Assembly: GCA_016930735.1 (NCBI GenBank)
Contig: JAFGGF010000098.1
Span: 1 to 29,014 of the forward strand
Direction: 5' to 3'
Source: Prolixibacteraceae bacterium
GTDB taxonomy: Bacteria; Bacteroidota; Bacteroidia; Bacteroidales; Prolixibacteraceae
Length of the DNA: 29,014 nucleotides
Part shown: piece by piece, positions 16,233 to 24,855 of the stretch
How the letters are laid out: each line of letters begins with the position of its first letter
How positions within the stretch are numbered: the first letter of the stretch is position 1
Notes under the pieces: model-generated
Database searches by the model: none
What the model was told of the DNA's origin: nothing
What the model saw: only the letters and a program-made list of their open reading frames with translations
Translations under genes and position numbers: made by a program

Positions 16233-17795
16233 ATGAAAAAAATAAAATACATTGATATGAAAAAAAATCTTCTGTTATTTATGACAGTTTTTATCGTGAC
16301 TATCAGTTCCAATGCCAATGATAAAAACCGTGGTTTTTTAATTTCAAAAGAAGCTTTAAATGACAAAATCAAGGGTGCCTGGGCGGCGCAAACCATTGGT
16401 GTAACCTTTGGTGTTCCTGTCGAGTTTGATTATAATTCAACATTGATCCAGGATTATCAGTCGCTGGTCTGGAACGATTCATCGTTATTGGTTGAATTCA
16501 GGGAGCGCCCCGGAACCTACGATGATATTTACATGGATTTGTCGTTTATGAAAGTAATTGAAGAACACGGAGTGGATGCACCTGCACAACTTTTTGCCGA
16601 ATCATTTGCCCAGGCCGATTATAAATTGTGGTTTGCCAACCAAACAGCCCGTTACAATATTCTGAATGGGTTAACCCCTCCGGAATCCGGGCACTGGTTA
16701 AATAATCCTTGTGCCGATGATATCGATTTTCAGATTGAAGCCGATTTTGCAGGACTGATGAATCCCGGAATGGTAAATTCTGCTATCGGAATTTGTGACA
16801 AGGTTGGCCATATAATGAACTACGGCGATGGGTACTACGGGGGTGTATTTGTTGCATCGATGTATTCGCTGGCTTTAATTTCAAATGATCCGGATGATAT
16901 TGAAGATATAGTTAAAAAGGCAATTGCAGTTATTCCTGCTGAAAGTAAATTCCATCAGTGTATCAGCGATGTGATAAAATGGCACGATAAAAATCCGGAC
17001 GATTGGAAATCAACCTGGGCGAAAACAAGTTTGAAATGGAGCCAGGATATTGGTTCTCCACTCGGTGTTTTTCAGCCCTTTAATATCGATGCAAAAATTA
17101 ATTCAGCATGGGTGGTTATCGGATTATTATACGGCGATGGTGATTTTACCCGCACATTTGAAATTGCCACACGCTGTGGCGACGATGCTGATTGTAACCC
17201 GGCAACTGCCGGAGGAATCCTGGCTGCGATAACCGGATTTGAAAAAATCCCGGATTTCTGGAAACAGGGGCTTGATAAAGTGGAGGATCTCTCTTTTATG
17301 GGAACAGATATTTCGTTGAATAAAGCATACGATATGTCTTTCAGGCATGCGCTTGATATGATAAAAAACAATGGTGGTGAAATCAAAAATGATCAGATCA
17401 ATATTGCTGTTCAGGAACCGGAGAAAGTGCCGTTGGAAATTGCATTTGAAGGGCATTATCCAAAAGCGATGATCTTTCCGCAACAAACCGAAAATGAAAT
17501 TTCGTTTGAATTCGAAGGAATTGGTTTTGCTGTTGCTGCCCCGCCAGATGGGAAAAAGTTTGGCCGATTGAACCACGTATTTGAAACCGAAATGTATATC
17601 GATGGAAAACTGGTTGAAAAAGCCAAACTTCCCACTGAGATCAACTACCGCAGGTTTACTCCCTTTTATCGTTATCAGCTGGAACCGGGGAAACATATGG
17701 TACTGATTAAGGTTCTGAATCCGGTTGAGGGTGCTTCAATTGAATTAAAACATGCTATAATTTATGGCGATAAACCTTTTAAGGTAAATTTATAA
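16233..17795 (+). CDS. Exported ADP-ribosylglycohydrolase-fold enzyme (RusGH-like)
   Basis: A 520-aa protein with an N-terminal signal peptide. The ATG at 16233 is used here; an in-frame ATG at 16257 (MKKNLLLFMTVFIVTISSNA) gives a cleaner signal. The ADP-ribosylglycohydrolase fold is recognised by the first di-metal motif YDDIYMD (D97, D98, D102), NYGDGYYGG (197-204) and the second motif GDDADCNPATAGGILAAITG (316-335). A beta-rich region of about 120 residues at the C-terminus (from about 400) is outside the core. Classical members remove ADP-ribose from proteins in the cytoplasm. An exported copy inside a PUL, next to a ribokinase-like kinase, resembles the rus locus hydrolase of Bacteroides and suggests release of ribose or a related furanoside from a glycan or nucleoside. 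The reaction is inferred. Confidence 0.88.
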   Translation: MKKIKYIDMKKNLLLFMTVFIVTISSNANDKNRGFLISKEALNDKIKGAWAAQTIGVTFGVPVEFDYNSTLIQDYQSLVWNDSSLLVEFRERPGTYDDIYMDLSFMKVIEEHGVDAPAQLFAESFAQADYKLWFANQTARYNILNGLTPPESGHWLNNPCADDIDFQIEADFAGLMNPGMVNSAIGICDKVGHIMNYGDGYYGGVFVASMYSLALISNDPDDIEDIVKKAIAVIPAESKFHQCISDVIKWHDKNPDDWKSTWAKTSLKWSQDIGSPLGVFQPFNIDAKINSAWVVIGLLYGDGDFTRTFEIATRCGDDADCNPATAGGILAAITGFEKIPDFWKQGLDKVEDLSFMGTDISLNKAYDMSFRHALDMIKNNGGEIKNDQINIAVQEPEKVPLEIAFEGHYPKAMIFPQQTENEISFEFEGIGFAVAAPPDGKKFGRLNHVFETEMYIDGKLVEKAKLPTEINYRRFTPFYRYQLEPGKHMVLIKVLNPVEGASIELKHAIIYGDKPFKVNL

Positions 17796-17797
17796 CT

Positions 17798-19348
17798 ATG
17801 AAGAAATTATTCATTTTTATTGCAATAATTTTAATTGGGATTTCAATTACCTCTTGCCAAAGATCAAAAGAAAACTCTCCCAATGTAGTTTTTTTCCTGG
17901 TTGACGACCTTGGATGGCGTGATGTAGGTTGTTATGGAAGTTCGTTTTACGAAACACCAAACATCGACCGGTTTGCCGAACAGGGAGTCAGGTTTACCAG
18001 TGCCTATGCTGCCTGCCATGTTTGTTCGCCAACGCGTGCCAGTATTATGACCGGTATGTACCCGGCATCGATTAACCTGACCGACTGGTTGCCCGGAAGG
18101 TTGGATTTTCCGTTCCAGAAATTAAAAAATGTGGAAATTAACCAGCACCTTCCATACGATGTTACCACTTTGCCTGGAATTCTGAAAGAAAACGGTTATA
18201 AAACAGCAATTTACGGCAAGTGGCATTTAGGAGAAGACTCCGCATCAACAAGCCGCCAGGGATTTGATGTGCATATTCCCGACTGGAACAAAGGCTGGCC
18301 AAACAAAGGGTATTTTTCTCCTTTCGGGCTAAAAGGTATTGCCGATGGTCCCGATAGCACTTACCTGACCGACAGGCTCACCGATGAGGCTTTAAAATAT
18401 ATTGAAGAAAACAAGGACAATCCGTTTTTTCTTTACCTGGCGCATTTTGCAGTTCACGACCCGATTGAAGGCCGCCCCGACCTGGTTAAAAAATATTCAG
18501 AAAAATTAAACAGGACAGGAAAAGAAGGTCAGCCAACTTTTATTTTGGAAGGAAATCCTGATGAAAAAAACCTGACTTCTGTTGAAGATCATTCAGGATA
18601 TCGTATTTTTAAAGATAATACTGTAAAAATAAAACAACAACAGGATAATGTTGAGTTTGCAGCAATGGTTGAAAGTATGGATGAAAGTTTTGGTCGTGTT
18701 CTCAAAAAATTAAAGGAACTCAAAATCGATAATAATACAATTGTGATTTTTTATTCGGATAATGGGGGTATGTCGGCAGCAAATTTTTACGATCCTGAAC
18801 GTGTGATTGCTGAAGATCAACTTGATAAGGCATTTTCAACATCGAACCTGCCACTTAGGGGAGGAAAAGGCTGGATGTACGAAGGAGGCATCAGGGTTCC
18901 GCTTATCATAAAATGGCCCGGAGAAGGTTTGCAGGGAGTTGAGTGCAGCGTGCCTGTTACCAGCCCCGATTTTTTCCCGACTATCCTGGAAATGATTGGA
19001 ATACAGTCGAAATCAACATCAGGTAAAGATGGAGCAAGTATTGCCTCGTTGGTAAAAGGTGAAAAGCAAATCGATCGTGATGCAATTTTCTGGCACTTCC
19101 CGCATTACAGCAACCACGGCAAACAAAGCCCGGGAGGTGCCATTCGTTGTGGCGATTATAAATTGCTTGAGTATTACGAAAACAAAACCATCCAGCTTTT
19201 TAACCTGAAAGATGATATTGATGAAGAACACGACATATCATTAGTGGAACCTGAAAAGGCAGAAGAGTTGAGGGAGATGCTTCACAACTGGCTGAAAAAC
19301 TCGGGTGCCAGGCAAATGAAACCAAATCCTGATTATATTGAAGATTAA
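17798..19348 (+). CDS. S1-family sulfatase lipoprotein, no. 3
   Basis: A 516-aa sulfatase. The lipobox ITSC (Cys20), metal-binding LVDDLGWRD (D36-D37), formylglycine motif C76-S-P-T-R, YGKWHLGED and FYSDNGG are all present. It resembles the arylsulfatase A/iduronate-sulfatase-like branch common in marine PULs (GWRDVGCYGSSFYETPNIDRFA). It lacks the C-terminal extension of sulfatase 2 and differs clearly from sulfatase 1, so the three probably act at different sulfate positions or linkages. The start ATG lies two bases after the preceding stop, indicating translational coupling with the ADP-ribosylglycohydrolase-fold gene. Confidence 0.94.
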   Translation: MKKLFIFIAIILIGISITSCQRSKENSPNVVFFLVDDLGWRDVGCYGSSFYETPNIDRFAEQGVRFTSAYAACHVCSPTRASIMTGMYPASINLTDWLPGRLDFPFQKLKNVEINQHLPYDVTTLPGILKENGYKTAIYGKWHLGEDSASTSRQGFDVHIPDWNKGWPNKGYFSPFGLKGIADGPDSTYLTDRLTDEALKYIEENKDNPFFLYLAHFAVHDPIEGRPDLVKKYSEKLNRTGKEGQPTFILEGNPDEKNLTSVEDHSGYRIFKDNTVKIKQQQDNVEFAAMVESMDESFGRVLKKLKELKIDNNTIVIFYSDNGGMSAANFYDPERVIAEDQLDKAFSTSNLPLRGGKGWMYEGGIRVPLIIKWPGEGLQGVECSVPVTSPDFFPTILEMIGIQSKSTSGKDGASIASLVKGEKQIDRDAIFWHFPHYSNHGKQSPGGAIRCGDYKLLEYYENKTIQLFNLKDDIDEEHDISLVEPEKAEELREMLHNWLKNSGARQMKPNPDYIED

Positions 19349-19378
19349 AACAAATATTAACTAATTAAATCTGAAATT

Positions 19379-20380
19379 ATGTTTATTGTAAACAGTTATC
19401 CGCTGGCAATTATATTCTGTGTAATTACCATGCTATGTTGGGGGTCCTGGGGAAACACCCAGAAACTGGCCGGTAAAACCTGGCGTTACGAATTATTTTA
19501 CTGGGATTATGTAATCGGTGTATTACTGCTGGCAATTATTTTTGCTTTCACTTTGGGAAGTATGGGCGGAAATGGGCGGGGTTTTATCGCCGACCTTGGT
19601 CAGGCCGACATGAAAAACATCGGCAGCGCATTCCTTGGTGGTATTATTTTTAATGCTGCCAATATCCTTTTATCGACGGCTATTGCAATTGCCGGAATGT
19701 CGGTTGCCTTTCCTGTAGGGATTGGTCTGGCACTGGTGCTTGGAGTAATTATCAATTACCTCGGTTCGCAAAAAGGCGACCCGGTTTTTCTTTTCCTTGG
19801 AGTTGCATTGATTACAGTTGCTATCATCCTTAATGCAGTTGCATATAAGAAAGCATCGGGCGGAAGTCAGAAAGTATCGTCAAAAGGGATTTTGGTATCC
19901 ATCCTTGCCGGAGTGCTGATGTCGTTTTTTTACCGGTTTATTGCTGCTTCGATGGACCTGGATAATTTTATGAGCCCGGCTGCCGGGAAAATGACTCCTT
20001 ATACTGCTGTCGTAATTTTTTCATTGGGAATTTTAGTTAGTAATTTTGTGTTTAACACGATATTGATGAAAAAACCCATTAGTGGCGAACCAACCAATTA
20101 CAAGGCTTATTTTTGGGGGAATTTTAAAATTCATTTGGTTGGAATTTTGGGTGGAATTATATGGGGAATCGGTAATTCGCTGAATTTAATTGCCGCAGGT
20201 AAAGCAGGTGCTGCCATCTCATATGGGCTCGGACAGGGAGCTACCCTTGTTGCTGCACTTTGGGGTGTTTTTATCTGGAAAGAATTTAAAGGATCCTCGA
20301 AAAAAACCAATACAATGCTTGCTGTTATGTTCATTTTATTTGTAGTCGGGATACTCTCAATTATTTACGCCGGACAGTAA
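19379..20380 (+). CDS. Sugar permease of the GRP/RhaT-like DMT group (RusT-like)
   Basis: A 333-aa inner-membrane protein with about ten hydrophobic segments, including IIFCVITMLCWGSWGNTQKL at the N-terminus, GIGLALVLGVIINYLG in the middle and GAAISYGLGQGATLVAALWG near the end. This is the drug/metabolite transporter superfamily layout of glucose/ribose porters and the rhamnose symporter RhaT. It probably carries the monosaccharide released by the upstream enzymes into the cytoplasm, where the ribokinase-like kinase would act. Ribose is favoured by analogy with rus loci; rhamnose is possible because a GH78 gene follows by seven bases. The start context CTGAAATTATG is identical to that of the GH49-like gene (13571-13581). 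Confidence 0.85.
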   Translation: MFIVNSYPLAIIFCVITMLCWGSWGNTQKLAGKTWRYELFYWDYVIGVLLLAIIFAFTLGSMGGNGRGFIADLGQADMKNIGSAFLGGIIFNAANILLSTAIAIAGMSVAFPVGIGLALVLGVIINYLGSQKGDPVFLFLGVALITVAIILNAVAYKKASGGSQKVSSKGILVSILAGVLMSFFYRFIAASMDLDNFMSPAAGKMTPYTAVVIFSLGILVSNFVFNTILMKKPISGEPTNYKAYFWGNFKIHLVGILGGIIWGIGNSLNLIAAGKAGAAISYGLGQGATLVAALWGVFIWKEFKGSSKKTNTMLAVMFILFVVGILSIIYAGQ

Positions 20381-20387
20381 AACATAA

Positions 20388-22811
20388 ATGTTAAGGCAAC
20401 TTTTTATTCTGATCCTCGTGGTGACCCTGTTTTCCTGTAAAAGGGAAGCAGGGCCTTCTGATATATGGGAGGAAGCAAAATGGATAACTTATGAAGAGTT
20501 GCCCGATAGCCTGAAAATTATTCCTGCTGTTCATGGTTTTGGAAACCATCTTGGCGAAAAAGGACTAAAACGATCTGTTGTTCCCCTTTTCCGCAGGGAG
20601 TTTGAACTGGAAAGCGAGGTGGCACAGGCGACACTTAACATTTGTGGGCTTGGGCATTATGAGGCGTTTTTGAATGGAGTGAAAATTGGAGATAGTTTTT
20701 TAGCGCCCGGGTGGTCGCTTTATCAAAAACGGCAACTGTATAATACTTTCGATATTGCCGGCTTTTTAAAAAAAGGAGCCAACACCCTTGGAGTTATCGT
20801 AGGGAATGGTTTTTTTAATGTAACCCGCGAACGATACAGAAAACTGGTTGTAGCTTATAGTTATCCTCAGTTAATTTTTTCAATTGAGATAAAACTGACA
20901 AATGGTAAAACCCTTACCATTGTTTCTGATGATTTGTGTAAAACGTCTTCTTCTCCAATTACTTTTAGCAGTATTTATGGCGGCGAAGATTACGATGCCC
21001 GGCTTGAACAACCGGGCTGGGATCAACCGGGATTCAACGATTCGGAATGGAACAATCCGGTTATTCTATCAGATACAACTGATATGCTTTTTCCTGAAAA
21101 TGATTATCCCTTAAAGATTATGGAAGAATTTCCGGTTCAGAAAATAATGAGAACCGGTTCAGGGAATATTATACATGATTTTGGGCAAAATACATCGGGA
21201 ATTATTTCTTTAAAAGTAAAAGGAAACAAAGGGGTACAAATCCGGATCAGACCTAGTGAACTGGTTGACAGCACCGGAAATGTTTCACAACACAGCAGCG
21301 GAAGCCCTTATGAATTCAATTATATTCTAAATGGGAACGGGATCGAGGAATGGCAACCTCGGTTTACCTATTACGGATTCAGGTATGCTGAAGTGGAAAT
21401 TACCGATCCTGAATTCTCTGAAAGGCAAACTGAAATTCTGGATTTAAAGTTGTTGCATACCCGTAATTCAGCGCCTGTTACAGGATCTTTCGAATGTTCT
21501 GATTCCCTGTTCAATCAGATATTCGATTTAATACTTTGGGGGATTAAAAGCAATATGGCAAGCGTAGCCACCGATTGCCCCCACCGTGAAAAACTGGGTT
21601 GGCTCGAACAGACTTATTTAATTGGACCCTCCATGCATTATAATTTTGACATCCATTCTTTCTATAAAAAAATTGTCATGGATATGATGGATTCGCAGTT
21701 GGACAATGGGCTGGTTCCCGACATTGCACCTGAATATGTCCCGTTTAAAGATGGATTCCGTGATTCGCCGGAATGGGGTAGCGCTGCTGTTATCATTCCG
21801 TGGCAGTTGTATACATGGTATGGCGATAAAGAAGTGCTGAAAACAGCTTATCCTATGATGAAAAAGTATGTTGAATATTTAAAAAGCAAAACAAAAAATT
21901 ACATTCTTGATTATGGTTTGGGAGATTGGTACGACCTTGGTCCGAATCCTCCGGGTGAAAGCCAGTTAACGCCTAAAGCTGTCACTTCCACTTCCATTTT
22001 TTATTACGATCTGAAACTAATGGCAGAAACTGCAAATGTTCTGGGCTATAAAAAAGATGGTTCAGCTTTTCAGGAATATTCTGAAAAAATAAAGGAAACA
22101 TTTCTAACCAACTTTTATAATAAAGAGTCATGTGAAGTAGCAACATGCAGCCAGACTTCTTATGCTATGTCGTTGTTTACAGGTTTAATTCCTGAACCGG
22201 ATAAACCAAAAGTCTTTCAAAACCTGGTCGATTTAATTATAAAAAATGATTATGCCCTTACTTCCGGCGATATCGGGTATTATTTTTTGGTGAATATTTT
22301 GAATCAGTTCAACCGGCATGACATTGTTTATGAAATGAATTGCCGGGATGACCGTCCAGGCTACTTGTATCAGATCAGGAAAGGAGCTACATCTTTAACC
22401 GAAAGCTGGGAGGCTTTGCCAAACCTTTCGAATAACCATATGATGCTGGGGCATTTAATGGATTGGTTTTATTCTGGGCTCGGAGGCATTTCGCAGGAAA
22501 CAGGTTCGGTTGGATATGAAAAGATTATTATTGCTCCCCATCCGGCCGGAAATATAAAATGGGTTAACTGTTCCTTTAAATCTGTAAAAGGGGAAATCAC
22601 TTCTAACTGGAAAACAGAGGGGAACAAATTTGTATTAACTGTTAAAATTCCGCAAAGAACTTCTGCCAAAATAATAATTCCGGAAGGATTTGATAATTCA
22701 GTGCCTGATATTTATGAAATAGAAACAAGGAAAGCAATACAACCAGTATTTGAAAACGGATCCTATAAATTGAGCCCCGGAATATATAGGATTAGTGTTA
22801 ATCACAATTAA
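20388..22811 (+). CDS. GH78 alpha-L-rhamnosidase lipoprotein
   Basis: An 807-aa exo-enzyme expected to release terminal alpha-L-rhamnose. The lipobox LFSC (Cys17) predicts a membrane-anchored lipoprotein. It is followed by the N-terminal beta-sandwich (NICGLGHYEAFLNGVKIGD, about 84-102), the concanavalin-like domain (IHDFGQNTSGIISLKVKG), the (alpha/alpha)6 barrel with DCPHREKLGWLEQ, and the C-terminal segment ending PGIYRISVN. The acid motif carries the canonical D and E of DCPxRE, but GWLEQ replaces the more usual GWxGD, a variant I believe is common in Bacteroidetes GH78 enzymes. It is last in the operon; a weak terminator-like hairpin follows. Rhamnose catabolic genes are not in the window. 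Confidence 0.92.
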   Translation: MLRQLFILILVVTLFSCKREAGPSDIWEEAKWITYEELPDSLKIIPAVHGFGNHLGEKGLKRSVVPLFRREFELESEVAQATLNICGLGHYEAFLNGVKIGDSFLAPGWSLYQKRQLYNTFDIAGFLKKGANTLGVIVGNGFFNVTRERYRKLVVAYSYPQLIFSIEIKLTNGKTLTIVSDDLCKTSSSPITFSSIYGGEDYDARLEQPGWDQPGFNDSEWNNPVILSDTTDMLFPENDYPLKIMEEFPVQKIMRTGSGNIIHDFGQNTSGIISLKVKGNKGVQIRIRPSELVDSTGNVSQHSSGSPYEFNYILNGNGIEEWQPRFTYYGFRYAEVEITDPEFSERQTEILDLKLLHTRNSAPVTGSFECSDSLFNQIFDLILWGIKSNMASVATDCPHREKLGWLEQTYLIGPSMHYNFDIHSFYKKIVMDMMDSQLDNGLVPDIAPEYVPFKDGFRDSPEWGSAAVIIPWQLYTWYGDKEVLKTAYPMMKKYVEYLKSKTKNYILDYGLGDWYDLGPNPPGESQLTPKAVTSTSIFYYDLKLMAETANVLGYKKDGSAFQEYSEKIKETFLTNFYNKESCEVATCSQTSYAMSLFTGLIPEPDKPKVFQNLVDLIIKNDYALTSGDIGYYFLVNILNQFNRHDIVYEMNCRDDRPGYLYQIRKGATSLTESWEALPNLSNNHMMLGHLMDWFYSGLGGISQETGSVGYEKIIIAPHPAGNIKWVNCSFKSVKGEITSNWKTEGNKFVLTVKIPQRTSAKIIIPEGFDNSVPDIYEIETRKAIQPVFENGSYKLSPGIYRISVNHN

Positions 22812-22873
22812 TAAAATTATTATTCCAACATCCCATAATTTCTGGTTTCTGAGCCCTTTTGGTTTATTTAAAG

Positions 22874-22898
22874 CCACCTTGGTTGAGGGTGGATTTTT
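22874..22898 (+). terminator. Weak terminator-like hairpin closing the enzyme operon
   Basis: CCACC (22874-22878) and GGTGG (22888-22892) form a short stem around a nine-base loop. ATTTTT follows. It is the only such structure between the rhamnosidase stop and the regulator gene. Confidence 0.45.
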
Positions 22899-22988
22899 CA
22901 CTTTTTCTTGTGGTTGCTGTTTAAATAAAAATTTCTATAAACCTTATCTTTAATATCTTGTTAAATAATAGCCCAGTATAAGACACTA

Positions 22989-23008
22989 ATAATGCAGAAT
23001 TTATAATT
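22989..23008 (+). promoter_or_regulatory. Partial copy of the operator box upstream of the regulator gene
   Basis: ATAATGCAGAATTTATAATT closely resembles the segment ATAATGCCAGATTTATAATT that makes up the left part of the operator upstream of the serine hydrolase gene at 26926. The CCGAAC half is absent here. It may be a degenerate autoregulatory site 39 bases before the regulator ATG, or simply shared A/T-rich sequence. Confidence 0.3.
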
Positions 23009-23046
23009 AATGTTTTGTTGGCAAGTTGATATAAAAAGGGAAAAAC

Positions 23047-24855
23047 ATGGATAAATTCAACAAAATTGAAAGGAAAATTGTCGTATTGCCCTTTGTCAAT
23101 ATGAGCGGAGATGAGGAACTGGAGTATTTTAGTGACGGAATTACAGAAGAAATTATTAATGCACTGGCCCGGATTGAGCATCTGAAAGTTACTTCACGGA
23201 CTTCTTCGTTTTATTTTAAAAATAAAAATTTGCCGATCAAACAAATTGCAGAAGAATTAAACGCTGATGCAATTCTGGAAGGGAGTGTAAGGCTTGCAGC
23301 TCAAACAATCCGGATTACGGCACAGTTAATTCATGCCGAAGATGATTTTCATTTCTGGTCGGAAACATGGGACAGGAAGCTGGAAAACATTTTTGAAATA
23401 CAGGACGAAGTAAGCCTGCATATTGCTGAAAAACTCAGGGAACAATACGGGCACTTTGAAATTCAGGATCACCTTGTTGAAAAGAGGACAGAAAATATTG
23501 ACGCGTACGAATATTTTCTGAAAGCCCGGTTCCATTTTAATAAATGGAATCCGGTGGACGCAAAAACAGCCATCGGATTGTATGAAAAAGCTATTGCCCT
23601 CGACCCTGATCACACTGATTCCTGGGTCGGGCTGTCGGATGCATGGAGTTTTTTTGCTGTAACAGAATTGAAACCACGTGAAGAAGCCTGGAGAAAATCA
23701 AGGGAATATATGGATAAAGCATATTCATTGAATCCTGAAAATGCCGGAGTGCATTATCAATTGGCAAATTATGCATTTTTTTACGATGCCGATTTTCAGC
23801 AGGCACTTAAACATGCAATCAGGTCGATAGAATTGAAGCCTAATTACCCGGAAGCTCAGCAGTTCGTATCGTTAATGTACATAATTTCGGGCGAAAAGGA
23901 AAAGGCAAAACAGCATTTGGAAATCTTACAAAGCATAGACCCGCTGTCGCAGGAAACTTTGTTTTACCGGGCGTATTATTTTTACCGCACAGAAAATTAC
24001 ACGGAGGCTTTAAAATTGTTTGACGATTGCCTTACACAAAATCCGAATAATGTACCGGCATTTATAGTTCGAAGTTACTGTTTACTGAAAATGGAACGGT
24101 ATAATGAAGCCATTGATTTTCTGGAAAAAATGCCGGAAGAAATTGTTGTTCATAATGAAAAGACGGGAACGCTTTGCCTTGTTTATATTCTTAAAAAAGA
24201 TAAAAATAAGGCTGATGAATTTTTTTCAGAATTATATCAGGAAGCTCAGAATCCCGGTGCATTCCAGGCACATTCGTACCTGTATATGGCCTATGCCTCC
24301 ATGGGGAAAACCGAAGACGCTTTTGCCTGGCTTGATAAGGCATTAAAAATGAAGTCATCTGTTTTAATGCTGAATTATACCGACCCCTTGACAAACAACT
24401 TAAAAAGCGATGCCCGCTACAGGAAATATAAAAGCATGTTGTTTTTTGAAACTGAGAATTTGGAAATGCAGTTAAACGAAAAACCACCTATACTCAATGA
24501 AGAAACGGCTGATATTTATACTGAAACGCTAAACAGGTTTATAGCCGAAGAAGAACCGTTTTTGATTCCCAATCTTTCGCTTCGTTCATTGGCAGAACAG
24601 GTGGAAATTCATCCAAATAAATTATCGTGGTTGCTGAACGAACGCATGGGCAAAAACTTTAACGAGTTTATTAATTTTTATCGGATTGAATACTTTAAAA
24701 AACTTGCCCTCGATCCCGGCAACAGGCATATTTCGCTGATTGGACTGGCTTACGAAAGCGGGTTTAATTCAAAAACGGTATTTAATACTTATTTTAAAAA
24801 AGAAACGGGCATGACACCAAAGGAGTTTTTGAAACAAAATGGTTCGGCTTTATAA
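23047..24855 (+). CDS. TPR regulator with TolB/FlgO-like N-terminus and C-terminal AraC-type DNA-binding domain
   Basis: A 602-aa protein without signal peptide or membrane helix, so probably cytoplasmic. Residues about 10-120 (IVVLPFVNMSGDEELEYFSD, then NADAILEGSVRLAAQTIRIT and DEVSLHIAEKL) form the TolB/FlgO-like domain often found in CadC-type and adenylate-cyclase-type regulators. Residues about 150-455 are TPRs (for example AIGLYEKAIALDPDHTDSWVG). Residues about 510-600 are an AraC/XylS helix-turn-helix pair (LSLRSLAEQVEIHPNKLSWLL, ISLIGLAYESGFNSKTVFNT). The usual arrangement has the DNA-binding domain first; here it is last. The stop codon overlaps the operator box at 24849, and two more copies of that box precede genes downstream, so it is the likely activator of this region. 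Confidence 0.88.
   Translation: MDKFNKIERKIVVLPFVNMSGDEELEYFSDGITEEIINALARIEHLKVTSRTSSFYFKNKNLPIKQIAEELNADAILEGSVRLAAQTIRITAQLIHAEDDFHFWSETWDRKLENIFEIQDEVSLHIAEKLREQYGHFEIQDHLVEKRTENIDAYEYFLKARFHFNKWNPVDAKTAIGLYEKAIALDPDHTDSWVGLSDAWSFFAVTELKPREEAWRKSREYMDKAYSLNPENAGVHYQLANYAFFYDADFQQALKHAIRSIELKPNYPEAQQFVSLMYIISGEKEKAKQHLEILQSIDPLSQETLFYRAYYFYRTENYTEALKLFDDCLTQNPNNVPAFIVRSYCLLKMERYNEAIDFLEKMPEEIVVHNEKTGTLCLVYILKKDKNKADEFFSELYQEAQNPGAFQAHSYLYMAYASMGKTEDAFAWLDKALKMKSSVLMLNYTDPLTNNLKSDARYRKYKSMLFFETENLEMQLNEKPPILNEETADIYTETLNRFIAEEEPFLIPNLSLRSLAEQVEIHPNKLSWLLNERMGKNFNEFINFYRIEYFKKLALDPGNRHISLIGLAYESGFNSKTVFNTYFKKETGMTPKEFLKQNGSAL

Noticed and set aside
17072..17696. Minus-strand open frames opposite the ADP-ribosylglycohydrolase-fold gene
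   Set aside because: Overlap a gene with intact catalytic motifs; no start context or family resemblance.
22820..22852. ATTCCAAC followed by TTTCTGAGC after the rhamnosidase gene, resembling the operator half-sites
   Set aside because: The spacing is 24 rather than 21 bp, the TTTATA part is missing and no promoter element follows.
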